DNA of 64,000 nucleotides from Williamsia soli (GCF_017377795.1 NZ_JAFRDR010000013.1:87306-151305); one strand, 5' to 3'. Counted from the stretch's first letter, positions 8,387 to 17,893 are shown. Translations and numbers: made by a program. Notes: generated by a model not told the origin, from the sequence alone.

Positions 8387-9810
8387 CGTGGGAGACCATC
8401 CCGCAGATGGTCCTCTCCGCAGGCGACCGCTTCGGTGATGCCGAAGCGGTCGTCGACGGTGAACTCCGGCTGTCCTTCACTGAACTCGCACAGCGGGTTC
8501 GAAGGGCAGCCGGAGCTTTTGCATCAGCGGGCATCGACAAGGGCGACAGGGTCGCGATCTGGGCACCCAACTCCGCGGAGTGGATCATCTCCGCGTTCGG
8601 CCTGCTGGCCGCCGGCGCAATCTTGGTGCCGGTCAACACCCGCTACAAGGCAGACGAGGCGAACGACATCATCCGCCGCAGCGGCGCTAAGTTGGTCCTG
8701 GTCGAAAAAGGGTTTCTGCGACTGGATTTTGACTCCACAGTGGTTCCCGTGGTCGACCTGAAGTCGGATTTCCTTTCCGGCGGTGAGCCATTCGAACGCG
8801 AGGTGAGCGGCGACGATATCGCAGACATCATGTACACGTCTGGTACCACCGGCCGCCCCAAGGGCGTCATGATGAATCACAGACAGACGCTGCGATTGTT
8901 CACCGAGTGGTGCGATCTCGCCGATCTCCGTGAAGGCGACCGCTACCTGGCCGTCAACCCGTTCTTCCACATGTTCGGCTACAAGGCCGGCATGATCGCG
9001 TCGATGATCCGCGGGGCGGCCATCTACCCCGTGCGAGTTCTCGATGTCGGCGAGGTGCTCGACCTCGTTGAACGCGAGCAGATCACGATGCTTCCTGGCC
9101 CCCCGACGCTCTACCAATCGCTCCTGGCCGCGGACACCAGCGACCGCGACCTCTCCTCGTTGCGGGCCGCAGTCACCGGCTCCGCAGACATCCCCGTCGA
9201 GCTGATCCGCCGGATCAAGAACGACCTACCGTTCGAAACGATCATGACCGGCTACGGTCTCAGCGAAGGCGGCACCGCGACCGCGTCTCGCCCCGGCGAC
9301 ACGTTCGAACAGATCGCCACCACGGTCGGAACCCCCTGCGAGGGTGTCGAAGTGCGTATCGCAGACGACAGTGAAGTGCTCATCCGGGGTTACAACGTCA
9401 TGCAGGGCTACCTCGACGACCCGGTGGCCACTGCGGAGGCGATCGACGCCGACGGCTGGTTGCACACCGGCGATCTCGGGTCTCTCGACGACGGAGGTCG
9501 TCTCAAGATCATCGGCCGCAAGAAAGACATGTTCATCGTCGGCGGTTTCAATGCCTATCCGGCCGAGATCGAGGGATTTTTGCTCGAACACCCGGCCGTG
9601 GCCCAGGTCGCCGTGATCGGGGTGCCAGATGATCGCCTCGGCGAGGTCTGCAAAGCGTTCGTGGTCACCGAAGCGGAGGTGTCGGAATCCGAATTGATCG
9701 AATGGAGCCGTCAGCGGATGGCCGGATTCAAGGCACCCCGGCAGATCGAGTTCCTCACCGCACTCCCGACCAACGCCTCGGGCAAGGTCGTCAAGGACCT
9801 ACTCCGCTGA
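8383..9810 (+). CDS. Acyl-CoA synthetase (AMP-forming, FadD-like)
   Basis: A 475-residue ANL-superfamily ligase, shorter than most FadD proteins. It has YTSGTTGRPKG, GYGLSEGG, TGDLGSLDDGG, GRKKDMFIVGG and ends only four residues after the catalytic lysine motif NASGKVVK. The layout resembles the short FadD3 type that activates ring-derived propionates in steroid breakdown, but the similarity is general and no substrate is claimed. Start ATG 8383 overlaps the amidohydrolase stop. It converges with the thiolase at 9840 across 29 bp. Confidence 0.9.
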   Translation: MTWETIPQMVLSAGDRFGDAEAVVDGELRLSFTELAQRVRRAAGAFASAGIDKGDRVAIWAPNSAEWIISAFGLLAAGAILVPVNTRYKADEANDIIRRSGAKLVLVEKGFLRLDFDSTVVPVVDLKSDFLSGGEPFEREVSGDDIADIMYTSGTTGRPKGVMMNHRQTLRLFTEWCDLADLREGDRYLAVNPFFHMFGYKAGMIASMIRGAAIYPVRVLDVGEVLDLVEREQITMLPGPPTLYQSLLAADTSDRDLSSLRAAVTGSADIPVELIRRIKNDLPFETIMTGYGLSEGGTATASRPGDTFEQIATTVGTPCEGVEVRIADDSEVLIRGYNVMQGYLDDPVATAEAIDADGWLHTGDLGSLDDGGRLKIIGRKKDMFIVGGFNAYPAEIEGFLLEHPAVAQVAVIGVPDDRLGEVCKAFVVTEAEVSESELIEWSRQRMAGFKAPRQIEFLTALPTNASGKVVKDLLR

Positions 9811-9839
9811 TCGGTCGTCGACCGTGCCGAAGATGCCGG

Positions 9840-10994
9840 TCAGGGGCCTTCGAGGATCGTCACCGCAGCGACTGCCGTGGGACCACCGATATTGTGTGCC
9901 AACCCGACCCGCGCACCGTCAACCTGATTGATCGCCGTACCGCGGAGCTGATCGAACAGCTCGACGCATTGTGCCACCCCGGTTGCGCCCGGTGGATGAC
10001 CCTTCGATTTCAGGCCACCGCTGGGATTCACCGGCAACGCGCCGCCGACCGCGGTGTCCCCGGCCTCGAGCAATTTGTATCCTTCGAACCGGTTCGCGAA
10101 TCCGAGATCCTCGTAGCTGATGAGTTCGACACCGGTGAAGAAGTCGTGGACCTCGGCTACGTCGACGTCGGCAGGCGTCATACCGGCCATTGTGAACGCT
10201 TGTTTGGCCGCACGCACCGTCGCCGGGAACGTGGTCATGTCCGTCTTGTGATGGTGCATGACCGAATCCAAGCCCAGCCCCACTCCGCGTACCCACACCG
10301 GTCGATCGGTGTAGCGATCGACGACGTCTTCAGCGGCCAGGATCAGCGCCGCGGCGCCGTCGCTCTGAGGTGCACAGTCGTAGAGCCCGAACGGGGTCAC
10401 GACCGTCGGCGCCTCCAGGGCTTGCTCCATCGTGATCTCGAATCGCAAGCGGGCCTTGGGATTGTTGACACCCTGGTGGTGGTTCTTCACCGCCACCATG
10501 GCCATGTGCTCTCGGGTGGCGGGCGACTCATGAAGGTAGCGGCTCACGTGCAACGCGAATCCTGCAGGCGCCACCACACCCAGAGGGTAGTCCCACGCCA
10601 TGTCGCGCGATGTTGCCTCCCACTCCCACAGCATGTCCTTCGACGCCGTCTCGCGAAGCTTGTCGGCGCCCATGACCAACGCGACGTCGAATGCGCCGGA
10701 GGCGATTCCGTAGAGAGCATTGCGTATCGCATCATTGCCTGTGGCGCAGGAGTTCTCGATGCGCGTAACCGGGATGTCGGGCAGCCCCAGCGAGTCGGCG
10801 AGGATCCCTGAAGGGAATCCGTCGGTGGTCCCCATCGCCCCGAACCAGGCAGCCTGCAGGTCATGCTTGTCGATACCCTTGTCGACGCTGCGCACGGCGT
10901 CGGCATAGGCCATCGGCAAGAGGTCCTTGATTCCCAGGGCGAAGTGCTCGGCGAACGGCGTCATGCCCGCTCCGACCACAGCGACTTTCCTCAT
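9840..10994 (-). CDS. Thiolase (SCP2/lipid-transfer type acetyl-CoA acetyltransferase-like)
   Basis: A 384-residue thiolase with an apparently intact active site: Cys83 in ENSCATG, the HDFFTG motif, H333 in GGLKSKGHPPGATG and the C-terminal NIGG. It could cleave a 3-ketoacyl-CoA. It is the last gene of the operon 14926 to 9840 and overlaps the upstream gene, a thiolase-fold/DUF35 fusion, by 4 bp. By analogy with Ltp/DUF35 pairs the two probably form a complex. Among the thiolase-like proteins of the left half it is the one with full catalytic residues. Confidence 0.9.
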   Translation of the reverse strand: MRKVAVVGAGMTPFAEHFALGIKDLLPMAYADAVRSVDKGIDKHDLQAAWFGAMGTTDGFPSGILADSLGLPDIPVTRIENSCATGNDAIRNALYGIASGAFDVALVMGADKLRETASKDMLWEWEATSRDMAWDYPLGVVAPAGFALHVSRYLHESPATREHMAMVAVKNHHQGVNNPKARLRFEITMEQALEAPTVVTPFGLYDCAPQSDGAAALILAAEDVVDRYTDRPVWVRGVGLGLDSVMHHHKTDMTTFPATVRAAKQAFTMAGMTPADVDVAEVHDFFTGVELISYEDLGFANRFEGYKLLEAGDTAVGGALPVNPSGGLKSKGHPPGATGVAQCVELFDQLRGTAINQVDGARVGLAHNIGGPTAVAAVTILEGP

Positions 10995-12202
10995 ACCGCC
11001 ACTCCTTCTGCGTCGAGAGCCTGCGCCGACTCGACGGCGGCCTCCGGCTCGAATGCATAGCCGTAATCAGGAACTCCCGATCTCATGGCAACTCTGCGCA
11101 ACGCCAGTCGTCCACGGTCACCGATGTCGACGGAGCCCGCGTCCGCGCCGGTGACCTTGACCAGCGCGCGAACGTTCACGCCCTCGAGTTCGACGATGAC
11201 CAGCGAGTACGGCGTCTTCAAACCCGGAACCGGGACGTACACCGTGACAGCGGTGTACACGGTGCCTACGCGCGGCAGGGGCACCAACTCATACTTCGTC
11301 TGCAACGTTCCGTCGTCAGAGACCTGATAGCGGGGCGGGAACTCCAAGACCTCACTGCCGACGTGTTTGCCTGCCTCCCAACGAACCTTCGCCTCGAAGG
11401 CCCGTTCGTAGGCGGCCAGCGAGATCGGAATCTCGTTTCCGGGAACGTAGACCGTCCCCGGCTTGTCGCGGGGCGCCGATTCCCGACGGTTGATCGTCAC
11501 CGACCCCGGGGCGACAGTGATTCCGGAGAGACTGGCCTGCTCCACCGCCACCAGCGGGCCCGTGGTCTCCGATTCCGCCATCGAGGCAAGCGCGAACAGG
11601 CCCGAACTCGCCCCGATCGTCGGAAGTGCCATAGACGTCCCGTCACTGAGCTCGGCGGCGTGCTTCGCATCTACACCGGCGACGGCCGCGGGATGTTCGA
11701 GCCACGCTGCTGCGAGCGAAGCCACCAACCCTCGATCGTGCAGTAGCCGAGCGTCGCCGTAGTCGTGTACTGCCCCGGTCGAATTGCGGGTACGAACCGG
11801 CAGGCTGCGGGCCACCCGCGCCGAGGTGCGCACGTGCAGGCCACAATCGGCCGTCACGGCAGCCGCGGCCCCGGCAGGTTCGAGGTCGACCCCGATCACC
11901 AACGTCCGCTGCCGGGCCGAACTGAGCGCGTCGAGGGTGGCGGGGGCACCACCGAGCCGCTCGGTCACCTCGAGCTCGGGATCCAGATCGAGCCCTGCGA
12001 GAAGTACTGCGGCATTGCTGCTTTCCAGCAGGGGCAGGTCGCGGGTGACCAGAACGACCGAGTCCACCGGGTTGCCCTTGGCGAGCGCGGCGCGTCCGGC
12101 CTCCACGGCCATGGTGATGGCGTCCTCGTCATCACCGACAAGCCTGTGTTCGGCGGTGCCCCAGGGTGGTAGGTAGGTGCCGATGGAGGCGATGTATGGC
12201 AT
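10991..12202 (-). CDS. Thiolase-fold (HMG-CoA-synthase-like) plus DUF35 OB-fold fusion protein
   Basis: A 403-residue two-part protein. The N-terminal half starts with IASIGTYLPPWG, typical of the HMG-CoA synthase/thiolase fold, but no catalytic Cys or His motif is recognisable. The C-terminal part, about residues 260-380, is an OB-fold of the DUF35 type without zinc-ribbon cysteines. It is probably a non-catalytic or scaffold partner of the thiolase at 9840-10994, which overlaps its stop by 4 bp. The ATG at 12202 follows a GGAGAG site; the frame is open upstream but would run into the CoA-transferase gene. Confidence 0.8.
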   Translation of the reverse strand: MPYIASIGTYLPPWGTAEHRLVGDDEDAITMAVEAGRAALAKGNPVDSVVLVTRDLPLLESSNAAVLLAGLDLDPELEVTERLGGAPATLDALSSARQRTLVIGVDLEPAGAAAAVTADCGLHVRTSARVARSLPVRTRNSTGAVHDYGDARLLHDRGLVASLAAAWLEHPAAVAGVDAKHAAELSDGTSMALPTIGASSGLFALASMAESETTGPLVAVEQASLSGITVAPGSVTINRRESAPRDKPGTVYVPGNEIPISLAAYERAFEAKVRWEAGKHVGSEVLEFPPRYQVSDDGTLQTKYELVPLPRVGTVYTAVTVYVPVPGLKTPYSLVIVELEGVNVRALVKVTGADAGSVDIGDRGRLALRRVAMRSGVPDYGYAFEPEAAVESAQALDAEGVAV

Positions 12203-12218
12203 GGGGGTCTCTCCGTTA

Positions 12219-13424
12219 CTAGGTGACCGCGCCCGCGGTCTTGAGCTCGATGATGCGATCCCACTCGAGCCCCAGTTCCAACAGGATCTCGTCGGTGTTG
12301 GCGGCGAACTCGGGGGCCGCCGAGGTCTCGGTGGCGCGTACGTCGAATTGGACTGGGCTGGAGACCAATTCGATCTCTCCGGCCTGGACGAAGTAGTCGT
12401 TCGCCCGGATCTGGGCATCCGACGACACCTGCAGCGAATCCTGGACCGGAGCCCACGGCCCGGCCAAGGTCCGTAGCCTTTCGGTCCAGTCCTCCAGGGT
12501 GCGCGTGGCGATGACCTCTCGTAGGATCGCCACCGCCTTGTCGCAGTTCTCTGCGATGTCCTTACCGGTCGCGAAGCGAGGGTCGTCGATCAATTCGGGT
12601 CGTTCGATGTGCCGGCACACGTCAGCCCAGAACTTTGCGGGCTGCATCATGATGAAAGACAGATAGCGACCGTCCGATGTGGCGTAGATCCCCGTCAACG
12701 GGTTGATGGGCGACCCGTGCACCCCCGGAACGGGAGCCTCCATCGCCTGATCGAGGTGTACCGACAACGCGATTCCGTGTCCCATCGACCACAAGCCGCT
12801 ACCCAGCAGCGACACGTCGACCACCGACGGTTCACCGGTGCGCTCGCGTTTCAGCAATGCCGCTGCCACCCCTCCCGCGAGGTTTGTCCCGGAGATGGTG
12901 TCGCCGTAGGCCGGTCCCGGAGGCGCGATCATGCCTTCGGTTCCCGGCGGGGTGACCGTTGCCGCAGTGCCCGCACGACACCAGAAGGCGGTCATGTCGT
13001 AGCCGCCGCGGTCGGATTCGTCGCCGCGGGGCCCGAGCGCGCTACCCCTGGCGTAGATGATCTTCGGATTCACCGCGCGGATCTCGTCGAGGTCGATCCC
13101 GAACTTCGCCCGATGCTGCGGGAGGAAGCTCGTGAGGAACACGTCGGCGCGGCGCACCAGGTCGTGAAGTACCTCTTTACCTTCGGGTTTGGACATGTCG
13201 AGTCCAAAACTCCGCTTACCACGATTGGCGTGTTCGACGTTCGGGTTCGGGTCGCCGACCACTTTCATCTGACCCGTCTGACGGAGGCCACGCTGCGGGT
13301 CACCGGTGACGGCGTGCTCGATCTTTATCACTTCAGCACCCCAGTCGGAGAGCACTCCGCCCGCGGACGGGACGAACCCGTACATCGCGACCTCGAGGAC
13401 GCGAATCCCTTCCAGCGGCTTCAC
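12219..13424 (-). CDS. CaiB/BaiF-family (class III) CoA-transferase
   Basis: A 401-residue class III CoA-transferase that would move CoA between acids, or possibly act as a racemase. The N-terminal GIRVLEVAMYGFVPSAGGVL, the SDWGAEVIKIE segment and the catalytic Asp in GGYDMTAFW are present. It overlaps the upstream aldehyde dehydrogenase by 4 bp. In this operon it may activate the acid made by the dehydrogenase. Another family member lies at 47826-49067; the two are clearly diverged. Confidence 0.9.
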   Translation of the reverse strand: MKPLEGIRVLEVAMYGFVPSAGGVLSDWGAEVIKIEHAVTGDPQRGLRQTGQMKVVGDPNPNVEHANRGKRSFGLDMSKPEGKEVLHDLVRRADVFLTSFLPQHRAKFGIDLDEIRAVNPKIIYARGSALGPRGDESDRGGYDMTAFWCRAGTAATVTPPGTEGMIAPPGPAYGDTISGTNLAGGVAAALLKRERTGEPSVVDVSLLGSGLWSMGHGIALSVHLDQAMEAPVPGVHGSPINPLTGIYATSDGRYLSFIMMQPAKFWADVCRHIERPELIDDPRFATGKDIAENCDKAVAILREVIATRTLEDWTERLRTLAGPWAPVQDSLQVSSDAQIRANDYFVQAGEIELVSSPVQFDVRATETSAAPEFAANTDEILLELGLEWDRIIELKTAGAVT

Positions 13425-14926
13425 GAGGCGGCCACCACCGGTGCAGCGAAAGCCTTCTGCTCGAGGAACTCTTCGAGGCCGGAGGCGCTCATCTCGCGAC
13501 CCAGGCCCGACTGCTTGTAGCCGCCGAAAGGCACATCCGGGGTGAAGTAGTTTCCGCCGTTGATGCTGAAGGTACCGGTACGAATGCGGCGCCCGATCGC
13601 GATTGCACGATCTTCGTCTGCGCTCAGGACGCCACCGGACAGTCCGAACTGGGAGTCGTTGGCGATTCGGACCGCGTCCTCATCGCCGTCATACGGGATC
13701 ACGGCGAGTACGGGCCCGAAGACCTCATCCTGGGCGATCTCGCTCGAGGGGTCCACATTCGCCAGCAGGGTGGGCTTGTAGAAGTACCCCGGGCTGACCC
13801 GCTCGCCGCCGGTCACCAGGGTGGCGCCGGCCTCGACCGCTCGTTGGACCATTCCGTCGACCTTGTCCCGCTGACGTTCGCTGATCAGCGGTCCCATGTA
13901 CATCTTGGGGTTCGTCGGGTCGCCGTACGGGACGTGCTCCATCATGGCCCCGACCATCGCGACGATCTCGTCGTGCTTGTCGCGCGGCACCAGCAGGCGC
14001 GTCGTCAACGCGCAGCCCTGACCCGCGTGAGAACAGATGCTGAACGCCGCGAACTGCGCAGTGGTCTTGAAATCTGCGTCGTCGAGCACCAGCAGAGCGG
14101 ACTTGCCACCGAGTTCCAGGAACACCCGCTTGAGCGTCTCCGCCGCGGCAGCCATGATCTTCTTTCCCACGGGCGTGGATCCGGTGAACGAGACCACGTC
14201 CACGTCGGGATGGGTCGTCATCACCTCGCCGACCGCGATCTCGGTCGACGAGAGGACGTTCACGACGCCGGCGGGGATGTCGGTGTGCTCGGCGATCAGC
14301 TCGCCCAGCGCCAGGGTCAGCAGCGGAGTATCCGGCGCGCCTTTGAGGATGACGGTGCAGCCGGCCGCGAGCGACGGAGCGAGTTTCGCGAGTGCGAGCT
14401 GGGTCGGGTAGTTGTACGCGGCGATGGCCGACACCACCCCGGCAGCTTCCTTCTCCACCCAGCGACGGTGGAGCTTGCCACTGAGTTCGACCTCTCCCAG
14501 GTCTTCGGTCAGAGGGTACGTACGCAGCAGGTCCGCGTAGTACTTGATGATGCCGATCGGCGCTTCGAGTTGGTTGCCGTGCGTGAGGATGCGGGTTGCA
14601 CCCACCTCGGCAATTGTCAGTTCCCGGAGTTCCTCGAGGTTGTCCAGCATCGCCTGGTGCAGCTGATCGAGGCACTTGATGCGGAATTCGACGTTGGTGG
14701 ACCAGTCCGTGGTGTCGAAGGCCCTCCGGGCCGCTTCGACGGCGGCCCTTGCCTCGGCGACGCCGGCGTCCGGCGCATATCCGTAGATCTCACCGGTCGC
14801 CGGGTTCAGCGAAGGAAAAGTCTTGTCCAGGGCGAGCAATTGGCCGTCGATGAGCAGACGCTTCCGAACGCCGCCGCTTGCCGCGTCGATATATCCATCG
14901 GTCGCCAACGTTTCCTGGGCTGACAT
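13421..14926 (-). CDS. NAD(P)-dependent aldehyde dehydrogenase
   Basis: A 501-residue enzyme oxidising an aldehyde to an acid. It has the Rossmann motif FTGSTPVGKK, the general base Glu in LELGGKSA and the nucleophile Cys in GQGCALTTR. It is the first gene of the operon running left to 9840 and is preceded by a divergent 220-bp region carrying two operator-like motifs. The product probably feeds the CoA-transferase encoded next. The natural substrate is unknown. Confidence 0.92.
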   Translation of the reverse strand: MSAQETLATDGYIDAASGGVRKRLLIDGQLLALDKTFPSLNPATGEIYGYAPDAGVAEARAAVEAARRAFDTTDWSTNVEFRIKCLDQLHQAMLDNLEELRELTIAEVGATRILTHGNQLEAPIGIIKYYADLLRTYPLTEDLGEVELSGKLHRRWVEKEAAGVVSAIAAYNYPTQLALAKLAPSLAAGCTVILKGAPDTPLLTLALGELIAEHTDIPAGVVNVLSSTEIAVGEVMTTHPDVDVVSFTGSTPVGKKIMAAAAETLKRVFLELGGKSALLVLDDADFKTTAQFAAFSICSHAGQGCALTTRLLVPRDKHDEIVAMVGAMMEHVPYGDPTNPKMYMGPLISERQRDKVDGMVQRAVEAGATLVTGGERVSPGYFYKPTLLANVDPSSEIAQDEVFGPVLAVIPYDGDEDAVRIANDSQFGLSGGVLSADEDRAIAIGRRIRTGTFSINGGNYFTPDVPFGGYKQSGLGREMSASGLEEFLEQKAFAAPVVAAS

Positions 14927-14945
14927 AGCGCCTCCTCGAATCTGT

Positions 14946-14960
14946 GAAAACTACATTCTC
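14946..14960. promoter_or_regulatory. Weak copy of locus-wide operator motif upstream of aldehyde dehydrogenase operon
   Basis: GAAAAC-TAC-ATTCTC, 10 of 12 arm positions fitting GAGAAT-N3-ATTCTC. It is 20 bp upstream of the leftward aldehyde dehydrogenase start. The divergent region 14927-15146 contains this site, the one at 15110 and no credible gene. Confidence 0.4.
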
Positions 14961-15109
14961 AAATATGACCAACGCCACATCCGCTTTCTTCGCACTGTAG
15001 CAACAAAACCCACGTTCGCCTACCTGTCTTTCAGGCGGGCATGCATCCCCCGCGTCGTCGGAAAAGGTGCAGAACAGGCGAACCGAACACTTGCCGACTG
15101 CTACGTTCG

Positions 15110-15124
15110 GAGAGTAGCGTTCTC
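15110..15124. promoter_or_regulatory. Copy of locus-wide operator motif upstream of TauD-type dioxygenase operon
   Basis: GAGAGT-AGC-GTTCTC, 10 of 12 arm positions fitting the GAGAAT-N3-ATTCTC consensus and itself nearly palindromic. It lies 22 bp upstream of the GTG start at 15147, the same distance as the site in front of the amidohydrolase at 7208. Confidence 0.5.
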
Positions 15125-15146
15125 GCAAAACGAAAGGGATGTTCTT

Positions 15147-15953
15147 GTGATTGAGACAACAGCCATCACCCCGGCCCTGGGTGTTCAGGTCTCCGGCGTC
15201 GAGGATCTTCTCGACGATGCGGTGGCCGCACAGTGCCTGGAAGCGCTGAAGTGGCGCGGTGTTCTTCTGATTCGGGGCCTGAACCTCGATGACGACCAGC
15301 AGGTGGCATTCAGCCGCAAACTCGGCGACGTCCTGGCTCCCGGCGGGAAAGAGGTCTTCGTGGTCTCTCTGGACCCGGAAAAGAACAAGTCGGCTCCCTA
15401 CCTGCGCGGAACGCTGTTCTGGCACATCGATGACACCACCAACGACGTGCCGGCCAAGGCGACGATGCTGACAGCCCGCCACGTGGCGATGGTGGGCGGT
15501 GGCACCGAGTTCGCCAGCACCTACGCCGCATACGAGAATCTGCCCGATCAAGAGAAGAAGCGGTACGAGGGTCTGCGCGTCGTCCACAGCTTCGAAGCCG
15601 CACAGAGGCTCGTCCATCCCGAGCCCAGTGATGAGCTCGTCGAAATATGGCGCCGTAACCCCACCCACGAGACCTCACTGGTCTGGGACCGCAAAGACGG
15701 TAGGCGTTCTCTGGCAATTGGCGCGACAGCCGACCACATCGTCGGAATGCGCCCCGAGGAGAGCCGCGAATTGCTCGACGAGTTGCTTGCCTGGTCGACC
15801 CAGGAGCGGTTCTGCTACACCCATGACTGGGAAGTCAACGACGTGGTCATCTGGGACAACACCGGCATGCTGCATCGCGCGCTGCCGTACGATCCGAAGT
15901 CCGAGCGGACCATGCACCGGACGACGATGGCCGGAAATGAGCCGTGGGCATGA
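15147..15953 (+). CDS. TauD/TfdA-family Fe(II)/2-oxoglutarate-dependent dioxygenase
   Basis: A 268-residue non-heme iron enzyme expected to hydroxylate its substrate using 2-oxoglutarate and oxygen. The iron ligands are H93 and D95 (WHID) and H257 (MHRT). The GTG at 15147 was chosen because the second family member in the window (41915) aligns from this point; the longer open frame upstream crosses the promoter. It starts the rightward operon 15147-25418 and overlaps the next SDR by 4 bp (ATGA), which suggests that the SDR oxidises the alcohol made here. Confidence 0.9.
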   Translation: MIETTAITPALGVQVSGVEDLLDDAVAAQCLEALKWRGVLLIRGLNLDDDQQVAFSRKLGDVLAPGGKEVFVVSLDPEKNKSAPYLRGTLFWHIDDTTNDVPAKATMLTARHVAMVGGGTEFASTYAAYENLPDQEKKRYEGLRVVHSFEAAQRLVHPEPSDELVEIWRRNPTHETSLVWDRKDGRRSLAIGATADHIVGMRPEESRELLDELLAWSTQERFCYTHDWEVNDVVIWDNTGMLHRALPYDPKSERTMHRTTMAGNEPWA

Positions 15954-16660
15954 GCGCGAGAACAGCGGTCGTCACCGGTGGTGGGTCCGGTATCGGCCAC
16001 GCAGTGGTCGAACGGCTGATCGCCGATGGCTACAACGTCGCCAGCTTCGACCGCACTCCGAGCGAAGAGAAGAACAGCTACACCGTCGACGTCACCAGCC
16101 GCGAGCAGATCGACGCCGCCCTGACCGAGGTTCGTGAAACCTTTGGTCCGGTCACCGTTCTGGTCAATGCCGCAGGCATCGACAGCTTCGGCCGTTTCGT
16201 CGATCTCGATTTCGACGAGTGGCAGAAGATCATCAACGTCAACCTCCACGGCACCTACCACTGCATTCAGGCCGCCCTGCCGGACATGCTCGCCGGTAAG
16301 TGGGGCCGGATCGTCAACATCTCTTCCTCGAGCGCGCATTCGGGCCAGCCGTACATGTCGGCGTATGTCTCCGCCAAGTCTGCTGTGAACGGCCTGACCA
16401 AGTCACTCGCGCTCGAACTGGGCCCTGTCGGAATCACCGTCAACGCCGTCCCGCCGGGCTTCGTCGACACTCCGCTCCTACGTAATGCCGAGGGACTCAA
16501 ACGCCTCGGTGGCACCGTCGAAGAGCACATCCTCAAGACGCCGGTGAGACGAGTCGGTCGTCCCGAGGACATCGCAGCGGCCTGTTCGTTCCTGATCTCA
16601 GAGGACGCCAGTTACATCACCGGTCAGATCCTCGGGGTCAACGGTGGCCGTAATACGTAA
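15950..16660 (+). CDS. Short-chain dehydrogenase/reductase (classical SDR)
   Basis: A 236-residue NAD(P)-dependent oxidoreductase. It has the nucleotide motif TGGGSGIG, NAAG, the catalytic Ser in ISSSSA and the YVSAK motif, ending with the usual GQILGVNGG. The start is taken as the ATG overlapping the dioxygenase stop; a GTG six bases upstream is an alternative. Coupling to the dioxygenase suggests alcohol-to-ketone oxidation of its product. The substrate is not known. Confidence 0.9.
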   Translation: MSARTAVVTGGGSGIGHAVVERLIADGYNVASFDRTPSEEKNSYTVDVTSREQIDAALTEVRETFGPVTVLVNAAGIDSFGRFVDLDFDEWQKIINVNLHGTYHCIQAALPDMLAGKWGRIVNISSSSAHSGQPYMSAYVSAKSAVNGLTKSLALELGPVGITVNAVPPGFVDTPLLRNAEGLKRLGGTVEEHILKTPVRRVGRPEDIAAACSFLISEDASYITGQILGVNGGRNT

Positions 16661-16731
16661 ACGCCCACCGATGCCCGTCGTCGGTGTTTTCATTTTCGCA
16701 ACCAGCTGAGCAGAACTGAAGGGTATTCACC

Positions 16732-17592
16732 ATGGGTCGTGTAGAGGGCAAAGTCGCGTTCATCACGGGTGCCGCGCGCGGGCAGGGACGCAGCCATGCG
16801 GTCCGTCTCGCCGAAGAGGGCGCCGACATCATCGCAGTCGACTTCTGTACCGACTTCGAGACCATCGGGTATCCGATGTCGACGCCGGAAGATCTCGCCG
16901 AGACAGCCAAACTCGTCGAGAAATTCGACCGCCGCGTCGTCACGGTTCAGGCAGACGTGCGGAATGCAGAACAGATGAAGGCCGCTCTGGACACCGGTCT
17001 GGCGGAGTTGGGCAAGGTCGACATCGTGGTGGCACAGGCCGGCATCGCCGGGATGAAGGGCGAACCGCGCTGGCAGTCGTTCACCGACGTGGTGAACGTC
17101 AACCTGGTCGGTGTCATCAACGCAGTATCTGTCGCGCTGCCCCACCTCACCGAAGGTGCGTCCATCATCGCCACCGGATCGACGGCAGCCCTGATGGATG
17201 TCAGCAAGGTCGACGTTCCCGGAAAGGATCCGGGCGGCGTCGGCTATGTCTACTCCAAGCGCGCGCTCACCGAGTACATCCACCACCTCGCGCTGCACAT
17301 CGCCCCGGAAGGCATTCGTGCCAACGTGATCCATCCAACCAACTGCAACACCCCCATGCTGCAGAGCGAGCCGATGTATCGCTCCTTCCGGCCGGACCTG
17401 GAGCACCCCACCCGCGCGGATGCCGAACCCGCATTCGGCGTTCAGCAAGCCATGAAGATCCCCTTCATCGAACCCTCGGACATCAGCAACATGGTGTTGT
17501 TCCTCGCCTCGGAGGAAGCCCGCTATGTCACCGGGATGCAGATGCGTGTCGATGGCGGCGGCTACCTGAAGTGGTACGACGTCAAGTTCTGA
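16732..17592 (+). CDS. Mycofactocin-type SDR family oxidoreductase (carveol-dehydrogenase-like)
   Basis: A 286-residue SDR with the features of the mycofactocin-associated family: GKVAFITGAARGQGRSHA at the start, an insert after the second beta strand (GYPMSTPEDL), a long loop before the catalytic YVYSK, and the tail GGGYLKWYD. Members hold a tightly bound NAD that is recycled through mycofactocin and oxidise secondary alcohols such as carveol. No mycofactocin biosynthesis gene is in the window. It follows the first SDR by 71 bp and precedes the ferredoxin and P450. Confidence 0.88.
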   Translation: MGRVEGKVAFITGAARGQGRSHAVRLAEEGADIIAVDFCTDFETIGYPMSTPEDLAETAKLVEKFDRRVVTVQADVRNAEQMKAALDTGLAELGKVDIVVAQAGIAGMKGEPRWQSFTDVVNVNLVGVINAVSVALPHLTEGASIIATGSTAALMDVSKVDVPGKDPGGVGYVYSKRALTEYIHHLALHIAPEGIRANVIHPTNCNTPMLQSEPMYRSFRPDLEHPTRADAEPAFGVQQAMKIPFIEPSDISNMVLFLASEEARYVTGMQMRVDGGGYLKWYDVKF

Positions 17593-17646
17593 TCGCCCTC
17601 TGCCCCGCCTTCATCCCTCAATTCCCTTCAGAATCAGGAGAACATC

Positions 17647-17841
17647 GTGAAAGTGCAGGTCGATCAGGATCGGTGCCAGGGGCACACGCTCTGCGCGATG
17701 ATCGCGCCCGACATATTCGAGCTCAGCGACATCGACGGCCACGCCACGGCCATCACGGGCGAGGTCCCCGCCGACTTACACAAGAGCGTCCGGGAAGCCG
17801 TTGCGTCGTGCCCTGAAAAAGCCATCTCCATCACCGAGTAG
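17647..17841 (+). CDS. [3Fe-4S]-type ferredoxin for P450
   Basis: A 64-residue electron carrier. It has C10-x2-H13-x2-C16 and C55-P, the pattern of actinobacterial ferredoxins in which the usual second cysteine is replaced by His and a 3Fe-4S cluster is bound. It lies directly before the P450 at 17894 and most likely delivers electrons to it. No ferredoxin reductase gene is visible in the window, so that must come from elsewhere. The GTG start at 17647 follows an AGGAG site. Confidence 0.92.
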   Translation: MKVQVDQDRCQGHTLCAMIAPDIFELSDIDGHATAITGEVPADLHKSVREAVASCPEKAISITE

Positions 17842-17893
17842 TTGCCCGCGCCCTCGGGTGGCGACCAGTCACACACCAAGAGAGGACAACGCT

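Noticed and set aside
9812..9824. Short hairpin CGGTCGTCGACCG between convergent genes as a terminator
   Set aside because: Stem of only five or six pairs with a tiny loop and no T-run; such repeats are expected by chance in GC-rich DNA.
9702..10811. Plus-strand open frame of more than 1 kb opposite the thiolase
   Set aside because: No motif, Arg/His-rich translation, and the opposite strand encodes an intact thiolase.
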